NCBI GenBank assembly: GCA_910592005.1
Contig: CAJVPP010001689.1
Location: 1-18,435, forward strand
Length of the DNA stretch: 18,435 bases
DNA from: Funneliformis mosseae
Taxonomy: Eukaryota; Glomeromycota; Glomeromycetes; Glomerales; Glomeraceae
Direction of reading: 5' to 3'
Every line of letters starts with the position of its first letter. Within the stretch, counting starts at the first letter, position 1. Below the pieces are notes generated by a model. That model had not been told where the DNA came from. It saw nothing but the letters and a program-made list of their open reading frames with translations, and ran no database searches. Below, in pieces: positions 8,232 to 16,903 of this stretch. The position numbers were made by a program, and so were the translations under genes.

Positions 8232-10357
8232 GACAAGCAGGAAGGCCTTGATGGCGCGTGGACCAAACAATTCCTACTAGCTGTAAAAGAAATTAGCCCA
8301 GAGTCAGCTGACGATATGAAAAGGAAGGTAATTTTTCCTTTTAGTTCGATGAAAGGAGTCTCCTTGACAGGTGTTACCTGCGCTTGGAGTATCAGAAGTT
8401 TTCTGATCCAAGTGATGATGTGAGACAACTCTTTGACAGGTGTTACCTGCGCTTAGAGTATCAGAAGTTTTCTGGTCCCACCATTGCGAACCGCTCTGTT
8501 TTGTCATAGTTTGGTTTGTTTGGGTGGTGAAACAATGAAATATATATCCTAATTATCTACTCTATTTAACAAGGTGATCCTGGAGCATACTAAGTCCAAC
8601 TTGTGTTCCTTTTGGCAAGAAGTGATCATTGAAAGACTACAGGTAATGCAAAAAATATATATATCAGTGTCAATTTTTAATTTTATTAATACATTTTTTT
8701 CCTGAATGAAATATTTTATAATTAATATTAGCGTAAAATTCAAAATAATTATGATATGGAAACCCTTTATACGTATGATGAATCGAGTAAATTTTATGGA
8801 AAACAGTTTCGCTTACCCTACACTGATCAGACTATTGAGGCAACGTCCTCGCAACATCATTCTAGAAATGGAGAGGAAATATTAGACAATTATGAATTAG
8901 AAAATGACGATGTAAGTTCATGTTATTCGGGATCCATGCTCAAGTTCTCATTTATGTCTTTCCACAATCGCTCACCACATATTTTATAGAATAACAGGAA
9001 AAGACGTTCAATGGAGAAAGACTAAGAGGAAAAAAGCAAACGTCGAAATGTGTCACAAAACATTGGTCATATTACAACGATTGTAAGAATGTTAATAAGT
9101 GAGTTCGATGATAAAAATATATTCTAATATAACTTTAATTATTATAGGATGTTACGGATGTGGATGAAGAGTCAGATTATAGTGAAACCGAAGACTCATG
9201 TGAAATGCTTGATTTTACAGAATTCGATGAATCTTATATAGCGATGGATCCCGAAAAAATGTGGGAGCTAAAATCTGGATAAAAAGTTGAGGAAATAATT
9301 TATCAGTACGCAAGAAAATTACACAAAGAATCATGTCTACATTCATTCATCCTAAACAACACCGACAAAAACGCTAAAACAATATTTTTAAAGGAAGAAT
9401 GGAAAGAGATTTTCTCAACTGATGTTCAAAAGAAGCTGGAGATTGAAGCTCCACTACTTGAATTAATTAAAAAATATACCCTTGATAATGTAAATGATTT
9501 GAGGAAATCTCTCCTACAGCCATTCGTACCATAAGGGGAATTTAATAGAAATTTACATTATAATCTCGACTTTATAAACTATGCATATAGAGGAATGCTT
9601 TTCTTGTGGAAAATGGAGGATAGTTTTACTTCGGATCAATCAAAGCTGGAAGGTTGGTACCAACATAACGTATGGAGCAAAATAATTGATACAGCTTTTT
9701 GATGTGAAGTTTGAGTTAGTAAGGGGTAAGGGTATGAGCTTCGCCTCGAGTGACAGAAAAAATGACGGTAAGATAACTTCTGATCGCAAGAAAATAGGGA
9801 GAAAGGGGGACGGAATTTTCAGAATCACAACAGAACGCATAGAACTTGGAGCTGTAGAAGCTGGTCGCAAATGGAAGGGATTAAATGGGACGAAATATTT
9901 GAAGGATAGTCTAAAGTTGAATAAGATGCTATAAGACATGATTACAAAACTTATTTCCGAGTGTAATCATAATATTTTTAGACAATTGCAAGTTATTTGA
10001 ATACTAAATGGGGGAAATCGATTGCAAACGATTATAATAGACGCACCAAGGAGATATATTTGCCGTATCAAACGTGGAAAAATTTACGAAGTTAATGGTC
10101 GTTTAACAAAGATACAGCCATTAGGTTTCGTTATCAAAGAAATTTTACGTGCTAAAGTAATAATTGTGAAGACTTTAGACTTGATCAGCAATGATAAATT
10201 AAACGATTTGTTCAATGATACTGACGATGATGATTACGATGACATCGAGAATAATCTAGAAAAGCCCAGAAGCTTCACACCACCTCCTAAAACGTTCTCC
10301 ACACCCCGCACTTCAAAGACGGAAAATAAACTAAAAAAACGATTTTTTTTTCCTTAA
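8232..10357 (+). pseudogene. Multi-exon pseudogene of an expanded mycorrhizal-fungal family; possible PD-(D/E)XK-like core
   Basis: Proposed exons: 8232-8327, 8345-8497, 8574-8642, 8732-8911, 8990-9082 and 9148-10357, all introns phase 0. Clear introns are 8643-8731 (GTAATG...TATTAG), 8912-8989 (GTAAGT...TTATAG) and 9083-9147 (GTAAGA...TTATAG, with CTAAT branch site). The protein has an acidic low-complexity middle, then EGWYQHNVWSKIIDTAF, KGMSFASSDRKN, GRKGDGIFRITTERIELGAV, EAGRKWKGLNGTKYLKDSLK and YICRIKRGKIYEVNGRL, and an Asp-rich tail. I recall many Rhizophagus proteins with this core but no assigned function. D...E-x-G around GDGIFR/EAGRK could be a nuclease-like fold (inference). Lesions: stops at 9023, 9280, 9532, 9932 and 9998, and an extra T in 9696-9700. 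AATAAA lies at 10372. Confidence 0.75.
8364..8479 (+). repeat. 69-bp tandem duplication inside the pseudogene
   Basis: TTGACAGGTGTTACCTGCGC starts at 8364 and again at 8433. The first 47 bases of each copy differ at only three positions. The period of 69 is 23 codons and keeps the frame, so the predicted protein reads FDRCYLRLEYQKFS-type twice. Each copy holds the perfect inverted repeat CAGGT-GTT-ACCTG (8368-8380 and 8437-8449). Confidence 0.85.
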
Positions 10358-10360
10358 CAT

Positions 10361-10574
10361 ATTGAATTAGCAATAAATTTGTTATTTGAAACTGTAACAA
10401 TATCATAACATAAAATATTGTTTTTCCAATGTAATTCGTGTAATTTGCGTAGAGAAATTTGTAAAATCTATTATTCATAACTGCGATGTGTAACGCGTAT
10501 AATAAATTTTTTTGTTTGATCTGCGTGACAAACTATCATGCGCACATATTTTTTTACGCAATCTTGTTAAAATA
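10361..10574. other. 3' flank of the pseudogene
   Basis: It holds AATAAA at 10372-10377, fifteen bases after the stop, and another at 10501. Both are candidate polyadenylation signals. No coding frame is recognised. Confidence 0.45.
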
Positions 10575-11040
10575 AGACTCTTAGAGCAGGATCAAGTGCG
10601 GAACACAGATTATTGCATCATTCTAGGACCTTATTTTACTAGAATCAATTGCTGACAAATCTGATCCAAGTCAGCGAAAGCATTTATTTTCTGAATCTGT
10701 GATTAAATTTTTTTTGCATTAGATATAATATTTTACATTCCCGAAATCTAACTATGGATCAGAAAAAATTACGCCCCAAAGTTGGCCTGAATACCCATTG
10801 CCTATTTCTTACGTTTCACTCAAACGGATAATATTGCATGTGATCATGAAGCAAAAATAAATGAATGGGTTAATTATGAATTATCCTGCAAAAGCATTGA
10901 TTAAATATAATAAATAAACCTTTGACCGATTTATGCAAAATCTGACTGAGAACGAATTAAGGTAAATAATCAACTACGCCATGAAATTAATAAAATGAAG
11001 GCGCAGGTGTAAGGGATAGAAAAAGCCCTTATTTTTATGA
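10575..11040 (+). pseudogene. Unidentified gene fragment, copy A (paralogue of 17320-17831)
   Basis: Decayed frame pieces align with those at 17320-17831: DLILLESIADKS against DPVLLESISEKS; TPQSWPEYPLPIS against RPQS-stop-PEC; DHEAKINEWVNYELSCKSID against DHEEENNYQVINELKVL; FDRFMQNLTENEL against FEKFMHTxKRNTE; HEINKMKAQV against YEIKDLKMQV. The C-terminus is Lys/Glu-rich and probably coiled coil. At least three frames are needed, so this copy is long dead. I do not recognise the family. The copy keeps the TGG tryptophan codon at 10783-10785, where copy B has TGA. The two copies have the same orientation and are about 6.7 kb apart. Confidence 0.55.
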
Positions 11041-11054
11041 AATCATCGGGAAAT

Positions 11055-11180
11055 AATTAGCCGATCATCCCTTGATCCAGATACTTGATAGTGCCGGGAA
11101 CTGGTAGGGATAGGAAGATCACATGTGATACTAATTTTATAGTTTAGCCGACCATGATGATCGGGTCTAATTTTAATATT
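11055..11180. repeat. GC-richer inverted-repeat block
   Basis: TTAGCCGATCATC near 11057 is met in inverse by GATGATCGGGTCTAA near 11156-11170. A perfect 12-bp palindrome ATCACATGTGAT lies at 11118-11129 between them. This may be a small non-autonomous element or a structured regulatory region. No target duplication was seen. Confidence 0.35.
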
Positions 11181-11341
11181 TGGCTCATATACTGAACTGA
11201 AAAATATGAATCTGTTTTCACCCAATAAAAATGAATCTGATATTTATTAGAGTATAATATTGCTAAATCAGCTAAAATCGCTAAAAACAGTATAAATCAA
11301 TAAAATCGTTATATTCTGTTATAATCTAGCAAAACGCTAAT

Positions 11342-11800
11342 ATGGATTTAGATAGTAGATCCCAATATAAGCTAGTTTCTGTAGGCTATAGTGATGTAAA
11401 CTTCAAAGAATATAGAAGAATATTAGAAGCATTATGTCCTTTATGTGAATGATATGATCATGAAACACCAGAAATGTGATGCTCCCGTATCTGTGATCCA
11501 TTTAGGAAAATACTTGAAGAAAACCCAAGAATTCTTTCTGGGAATGCATATATTACAATGTGTGGAAAAATAATTGAAAGAAGTGATAGAGTTCATGGTC
11601 TTCCATTAAATTACATATATTATAGTATATATAACTCCTTAGTTTTCATACCTGAAAATGATTGTAGAGTTGATACATATCAAGATAACCACTTGAAAAG
11701 ATGTATTTTCAGAAATACTATTTCAAATGAATATGCAAAAAGAAATGAAATTCTCCAATCTATTTATAGAAGAAAATTTCATATCTGGCAATATAAATAA
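11342..11800 (+). pseudogene. Cysteine-rich open frame with two internal TGA codons
   Basis: From ATG 11342 a single frame runs 152 codons to TAA 11798-11800, interrupted only by TGA at 11450-11452 and 11477-11479. It reads MDLDSRSQYKLVSVGYSDV, then LEALCPLCE-stop-YDHETPEM-stop-CSRICDPF, then ENPRILSGNAYITMCGKIIE, then a Tyr/Asn-rich tail with IYNSLVFIPENDCRVD. C-x2-C and C-x3-C pairs suggest a zinc site. If both TGA replaced Trp, the second pair would read WC..C. This loosely recalls the 'C..C...WC..C...SGN..I' N-terminal segment of kinase-like proteins expanded in mycorrhizal fungi, but no kinase domain follows. Downstream another frame continues briefly (LQEEAKINHLRLEFSPHLHH, 11808-11890). 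Identity is not established. Confidence 0.45.
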
Positions 11801-11883
11801 TACATATTACAAGAAGAGGCTAAAATTAATCATCTTCGTTTAGAGTTTTCTCCCCATCTACATCACACTCAGAAAAGAATAAA

Positions 11884-12195
11884 TTGGCATTAGTATCATA
11901 TGATTATGATAGTCGTTTAACTTGCTATAAAGCTTACCTTTTAGCTAAAGTAACTGTAACAAAAAATACTATGCCAAGTACTCCAAATTTTGAGCCAACA
12001 TGTATTTCTATTACCTCTAGTAACCAAGAAATGATTCCACTAACTTCTTATCAGTCATCAAATTGCAAAAGTGATACAGGCAAAATATTTATCTCGTCTT
12101 GGTATGCAAAACAAAATAACTTATTACCATCTATAAACTATCTTAATCAGCTCACATTAAGATTGAGAAATAGGACAAACATCACGTTTGTTTAA
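11884..12195 (+). pseudogene. Unidentified 100-codon open frame, probably part of the same decayed locus
   Basis: An open frame (VSYDYDSRLTCYKAYLLAKV ... MIPLTSYQSSNCKSDTGKIF ... SWYAKQNNLLPSINYL) ends at TAA 12193-12195. The first in-frame ATG lies well inside (about 11971), so the start is probably a splice or decay boundary. It lies 80 bp after the previous frame, shifted by one. The composition looks more protein-like than neighbouring random frames, but I recognise no domain. It could be a further exon of the 11342 locus. Confidence 0.3.
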
Positions 12196-12395
12196 CTGAC
12201 TGACTTTGAGAAATATATTAATTATAAACTATTGCTTTTAATCGAAGATTAATATCATTTAGTTAAAGGTGTAATGTAATATTTTTTATTTTTTGCATTA
12301 TATAATCTACATGTATGATCGCTTGATGAAATGTATTATCTGTAGAATAAAAAATGTGATCTGCTTATTCTGAGTTAGATCTTTTAATCTATTTT
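12196..12395. other. Intergenic, nothing recognised
   Basis: A/T-rich sequence. TCTACA...TGTAGA-type short repeats are present, but no supported feature. Confidence 0.5.
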
Positions 12396-12397
12396 AA

Positions 12398-13003
12398 TAA
12401 AGTATTTTTTGAGAAGTTCAGGAAGATCAATGAAGCGATCTTAGAGATTCTTGATTGCAAAATAATATAACTATCAGTTTGAGAATTTCTATGTGACAGT
12501 TATCTAGTAAGCTTATAGGAATTACAAGAAAAGATTCAAATCTTTGGCAAAATAAGTTTGAAAGGCAGTGAGGAATGATGGTACTCCTAATGATATAAAG
12601 TTTTTAGGTATAAAAAATGAAGGATATTATCTTTCAGGACAAATTTGATATGAAGAATATTGCTTTTCAGCGAAAAATGGTTGAATATATGAAAAGAGAA
12701 TCCAATTATAGTAATGATTATCTTTTGCGATACTTGTTAAGAAATTATTATATCAGCAAAGCTGGTTAAAGATATATATTGGCCCTCTTATTCAAGAACT
12801 TCAATGTGAATATCTTTGTATCTTTTTTTCTCACCTCACAGATCGATAAATCAAGAAGGATTAAATCATCAGAAATAAAACCTATATGCGATTTACTGTT
12901 AAAATACATATATCATATTTACGAAAAGGATGTTATCATAAATTTCTCAGATTTGGATAATAATAGTGAATTAGTACGTCAAATTTTTCAGTTCAATTCT
13001 TGA
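12398..13003 (+). pseudogene. Unidentified degraded coding region
   Basis: Coding-like pieces appear in shifting frames: FEKFRKINEAILEILDCKII; ELQEKIQIFGKISLKGSEE; RNDGTPNDIKFLGIKNEGYY then LSGQI-stop-YEEYCFSAKNG, with TGA at 12646 where a Trp would fit; and IKSSEIKPICDLLLKYIYHI...NSELVRQIFQFNS ending at 13003. GTGAATATC...CCTCACAG near 12806-12841 resembles a short intron with a pyrimidine tract. No family was recognised, so this may be a decayed lineage-specific gene. Confidence 0.3.
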
Positions 13004-14183
13004 TCAGATCCCGAATATTATATTAATAAAATATTATTTAGTCACAATGTATGTAGGCATATGTGATATAAATAAAATGTATTTCTGATTCTCGTTAAAA
13101 TATATATAATGTAATATATAATAGTCCACAAATCATCTGTAAAACTATATTTATGCGACAAAATAATTTTACATATAAACTGATCTCTAAAATATTTTGA
13201 ATTTTTTCCTTACAACATTTAGTGAAATAAGATTTAGCAGAATAACATTTACTGATATGAATATTTGCTCCAAAGAGATAGGCTCTCTGATTCTGAACAG
13301 AATATATTTATATAACGTTGCTTAGGTCTTATATTAATTATTAAGTAATCAGGTAAGCAAAAAAAGTCTGTATATGCATTATTCCAACGTCTTTTGTAAA
13401 TATTAAGATCTTTAATGCATATTCTGCATATTTTTATTAATGAACATAAAATTTTAGCGCAAAGTACCTTACATATTTTCTTTTATCTCTTTCTTAACAT
13501 AGATGTGAGTTTAAAAAGGTGTAAATGTGAGAAAATAGTGGCATTTTAAAGGACAGTATAGGTAATTTTTAACTTTTTATCATTTATTTTGCTATTGGCG
13601 TTATCTCAGTATATTAATATTATTTTATATTCTAAATTAATTACGTAAATATGTCTACTGTAATGTATAATAAGATTTATGAATTCTTATCTTAAAATAA
13701 AAGAAAACCGCTGGATTTTTCAAATAGAGTTAAAATCAATTATAAAATGAGTCATAAGATCTGTTAATAATGCATTTATGAAAAATTCTTCTCGTCAATT
13801 AATAATTTTCTGAATCCTACTATAGGTTAGTTAAGATTTATGCAAACATTTTAGCTTTATTATTATATAATAATACTATATAATCGTTTACTAAAGTAAA
13901 CCTGAATAAACAAGTTATTTTTTAGTTTATTACTTATGTTTGACCTATCCATTCAGCTCGCTTATCAGTAAATACTTACATATAATAGAGGGACATATAT
14001 GCTATAATCTGTTATGTAGCTTTGTAGTTCACTCTACTAACCTATTATGTGAAAAGGTTATTACCATGTCAAGAGATGTGTTAAGATATAAGTTATTATG
14101 TTGCTTTATTAGTATTATACGAAGTTTCATCTGCGTGATAGATACACAAAGATAATAACTTCGTATATACACTGATGATTGTG
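13004..14183. other. Long AT-rich interval without recognised gene
   Basis: A 71-codon open frame at 13940-14155 lacks an upstream ATG start context, family resemblance or neighbouring exons and is not called. No repeats with clear ends were seen. Confidence 0.5.
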
Positions 14184-14289
14184 TTATTTTTATGATGAAA
14201 ACTTCTTTTTATTTCTGAAATCTAACACAATACTTTTTTTAGTTTGATATTAGCTTTAAAGGTATTTGTATCTTATATGATATGAAGGC

Positions 14290-14298
14290 AATTAAAAT
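14290..14298. repeat. Left 9-bp target duplication of the foldback element
   Basis: AATTAAAAT is repeated exactly at 15420-15428, immediately outside the inverted termini. The A/T-rich sequence raises the chance of coincidence, but both copies abut the inverted ends. Confidence 0.7.
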
Positions 14299-14337
14299 TA
14301 AAGCTCTGAACAGTTCAGATTAATCTGAAAATTTTCG

Positions 14338-14455
14338 GTTCAGATCAACTTCGGTTCAGTTTCAGATTGCAAAAATTTCAATCTGAAAATTTTCGGTTCA
14401 GATCAACTTCAGTTCAGTTTCAGATTGCAAAAATTTCAATCTGAAAATTTTTGGT
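14338..14455. repeat. Subterminal direct repeat, about 66-bp period
   Basis: CGGTTCAGATCAACTTCGGT starts near 14336 and recurs near 14393 with a G/A change. Each is followed by TTCAGTTTCAGATTGCAAAA and TTTCAATCTGAAAATTTT. Two copies are seen in the left arm only. Confidence 0.7.
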
Positions 14456-14539
14456 TCAGTTCGAATTTTTTTCAGATTATAAATTTAATCTGAACTGAAA
14501 AAAATCTAAACTGAACTGAAAATTTCAGATTAATCCAAA

Positions 14540-15240
14540 ATTTCGAATCGTTTGGAATGATAAAATTATCGTTTATTTGGAATAATTGAAGTTATCGTTT
14601 CAAACAAACGATAAAAGAATCATTTGATTGGAATAATTGAAGTTATCATTCCAAATGAACGATAAGAAAATCATTCGATTAGAACGATCAAATTATCATT
14701 CTAAACGAATGATAAGAAAATCGTTTCAAATGAACAATAAGAAAATCGTTCATTTGGAACGATTGAAGTTATCGTTCCAAATGAACGATAAGAAAATCGT
14801 TTGATTGGAACGATCAAATTATCATTCTAAACGAATGATAAAAAAATCGTTCATTTGAAATGATTGAAGTTATCGTTCTAAACGAACGATAAGAAAATTG
14901 TTCATTTGGAATAATTAAAGTTATTGTTCTAAATAAACGATAAAAGAATCATTCAATTAGAATGATTGAAGTTATCGTTTCAAACAAATGATAAAATAAT
15001 CGTTCAATTGGAATGATTAAATTATCATTTTAAATGAACGATAAAAGAATCGTTCAATTGGAACGATTGAAGTTATCGTTCTAAACGAACGATAAAAGAA
15101 TCATTTGATTGGAATAATTAAATTATCATTCCAAATGAACAATAAAAAATTTGTTCCAATCGAATGATAAAAGAATTGTTCAATTGGAACGATTAAATTA
15201 TCGTTCCAAAAAAATGATAAAAGGATTGTTCCAAACAATC
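14540..15240. repeat. Tandem array of 50/51-bp palindromic units
   Basis: About twelve full units and three partial ones. A typical unit has CGTTCATTTGGAACGAT, then TGAAGTT, then ATCGTTCCAAATGAACG, then ATAAGAAAAT. The first and third blocks are exact reverse complements (17 bp), so each unit can form a stem with a 7-base loop. Units vary mainly as CG against CA or TG, which looks like decay at CpG sites. Unit lengths alternate between 50 and 51 because the loop is TGAAGTT or TAAATT/CAAATT. Confidence 0.85.
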
Positions 15241-15419
15241 TAAAATTTCAGATTAATCCAAAATTTTCAGTTCGGTTTAGATTTTTACCGGTTTACAGTT
15301 CAGTTCGATTTCGAATTAGCATTTTTAGGATTTATAATCTAAATCGAACCAAACTGAAATTTTCAGATTGGTTTCAGATTGACCTATAATCCAGACCAAA
15401 CTGAACCGTTCAGAGCATT

Positions 15420-15428
15420 AATTAAAAT
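15420..15428. repeat. Right 9-bp target duplication of the foldback element
   Basis: AATTAAAAT, identical to 14290-14298. It overlaps the ATG at 15427 that opens the downstream piece of the host pseudogene. Confidence 0.7.
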
Positions 15429-16118
15429 GGATAAGGAAATTCTTTTTATCTCATATCAAATTGATGATAATATAAATGATCTGAAAGAAAAGCTTAGAAA
15501 AGACACTTTGCCTTTTATCAATAATTATATTCTAAAGTAAATATTATATCTATTCAAAGCTTAACCTAAAAAGATCCTTTAGCTAGCTGAGTTATTAGTG
15601 ATCAATTAGAAGTTGTCAAGTAATTGTCATCAAGTCTAAAAAAGGCATTTAAAGTAGATAATCATAAATTCATTGAAGGTTTTTTAAGAATAAATATAAC
15701 ATATTTTTTATATTAAAAACCTGTTCAGCAGATAACGTCAGCTCTTATGACAATAGTTAAAGAGATATGTAAAAATTTTGTAACAAGTTTTATCAATCAT
15801 AACATTCAGAATACAATATCAGATAAACTAATTTATGATGAATTCTGAAAAGAATTAGAAGAAAAAATTGCAAATGTTATAAGAGAAGTTTTAATTCTTC
15901 TGAAAGATATTTAGATTAACCCAGCTTTTAATTCTAAACTTGCGAAATTGCTAAATGAAGGAACCTATTAATCAACAGTTATTCTATTATTTATTCAAGC
16001 AACATTAAAAAATCTTCCTTTTAGATTATTCTCATTTATCAGTGCTTCAGAATGACAGAGTATTGCTAATGCAAATAGAAAAGGTTAAGGGCAGGTAGAA
16101 AGACAACCAGATATTATT

Positions 16119-16126
16119 TATGTAAT
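16119..16126. repeat. Left 8-bp target duplication of the MITE
   Basis: TATGTAAT, identical to 16258-16265. Confidence 0.8.
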
Positions 16127-16257
16127 AAAGATGGTCACCGCAATTAAAAAAAATGGTGCAATTGAGTTGCAACTTGTAACGCAATTAAATTTCCTTATAG
16201 CGCAATTAAGTTGCAACTCAATTGAAATTTGAAAATAATTATGGGGACCATCTTTAA
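16127..16257. mobile_element. 131-bp MITE inserted in a conserved part of the pseudogene
   Basis: The ends AAAGATGGTCACC and GGGGACCATCTTT are inverted copies with one mismatch in 13. An exact 8-bp duplication TATGTAAT flanks the element. Inside, CAATTGAGTTGCAACTT (16159-16175) and AAGTTGCAACTCAATTG (16208-16224) form a perfect 17-bp stem with a 32-base loop containing GCAATTAA repeats. The 8-bp duplication points to an hAT- or MULE-type transposase acting in trans. Removing the element and one duplication rejoins the host reading frame. Confidence 0.88.
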
Positions 16258-16265
16258 TATGTAAT
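16258..16265. repeat. Right 8-bp target duplication of the MITE
   Basis: TATGTAAT, identical to 16119-16126. The next base, A, also matches, so a 9-bp duplication is possible. Confidence 0.8.
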
Positions 16266-16701
16266 AAAATATTTAGATGTTTTCTTTGAGCTTATGTATG
16301 TCAAATATTTGTGATTATACTGTAGTCAACAAAAAAAGATAGATGATGAGATAAAGCTATGGAGTGAAAGTAATAATAGAATATTTTAGATTCGCAAAAT
16401 CCTTAAACTAGAAAAAGATCAATTTGGAATAGTTGAAGTGCAAGTAGCTAGAAATATATTGCATCTAAATGTACTTATTAGAGATAAAGTAAACATTTAT
16501 AGATATTTTCATTTACAATTGGCTGAAATTTTTGTACAATTATCAGATGTGAGCGTTGTAACTAAATTTGTAAAAACCCTTTTACTTTTACGAAATATAT
16601 TAATTACAAATTTGTTCCTACTATATCATGCATCTATTTTCATATCAGAAAGACAAAAAGAAGATAGTACTACAGTTTCTACTTCAATGCGAAATGATTA
16701 G

Positions 16702-16903
16702 AGTTTCTTTTTTTTGTAATTTATATTATGTATTATTATTTTTGTATCAAAGTATCAGATAATAAAAATTTTCTTGGCAAAATTTTATTTATCCCAAATA
16801 AGGGAAATTATGTGAATTTTCTTGACAAATTTTAATAACAGCCCGTCACCCAAAATCACGTAATTTGATATATAAAGCATAAATAATATTATATTAGGTA
16901 AGT
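16702..16903. other. Intergenic spacer with possible promoter
   Basis: After the pseudogene stop the spacer is T-rich. TCACGTAATTTGATATATAA at 16856-16875 combines a CACGT core with a TATA-like string about 30 bases before ATG 16904. This is a plausible promoter remnant for the coiled-coil frame, by motif only. Confidence 0.35.

Larger units (their letters stand above)
14299..15419. mobile_element. Non-autonomous foldback element made of palindromic tandem repeats
   Basis: The ends GCTCTGAACAGTTCAG (14303) and CTGAACCGTTCAGAGC (15401-15416) are inverted copies with one mismatch in 16, flanked by AATTAAAAT duplications. The subterminal zones are dense in CAGATT, AATCTGAA, GGTTCAG and GAACTGAA. 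The centre (14540-15240) is a tandem array. There is no coding capacity. A target duplication of 8-9 bp fits trans-mobilisation by an hAT or MULE transposase. It is inserted inside the host pseudogene. Confidence 0.8.
14184..16701 (+). pseudogene. Mycorrhizal-fungal family pseudogene split by two inserted elements; PD...E nuclease-like core
   Basis: The gene survives in three pieces: about 14230-14298, 15427-16126 and 16258-16701. Landmarks are EILFISYQIDDN, ELEEKIANVIREVLILLKDI, INPAFNSKLAKLLNEGTY, FRLFSFISASE, RQPDIIYVIKYLDVFFELMY across the MITE, KKIDDEIKLWSESN, EKDQFGIVEVQVARNILHLN and TKFVKTLLLLRNILI. I recall Rhizophagus proteins with 'KPDvm...feLlYvE.sR...DDEvKLWrE...QFGIiGiQVAG' in the same order; function is unassigned. 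The PD...ELMY-V-K layout suggests a PD-(D/E)XK-like fold (inference), with the usual YVE glutamate apparently now Lys. Stops include TGA 15846, TAG 15912, TGA 16053 and TAG 16387, several at expected Trp. The N-terminal half also needs frameshifts. Confidence 0.65.

Noticed and set aside
8189..8743. Minus-strand open frames opposite the multi-exon pseudogene
   Set aside because: The plus strand explains this region with exons, splice sites and a shared frame. The minus frames are shadows, including the repeated SDTxSAGNTCQ made by the 69-bp duplication.
9640..9939. Minus-strand 99-codon open frame
   Set aside because: It is antisense to the conserved RKGDGIFR/EAGRKW core on the plus strand.
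11043..11225. Minus-strand 60-codon open frame
   Set aside because: It overlaps an inverted-repeat block and shows no protein-like conservation that I can name.
13940..14155. Plus-strand 71-codon open frame
   Set aside because: It has no family resemblance, no convincing start and no neighbouring exon; in DNA this long such a frame is expected by chance.
14540..15240. CRISPR array
   Set aside because: The repeats are contiguous with no unique spacers, vary by CpG changes, and sit inside a transposon-like element in eukaryotic-type DNA.
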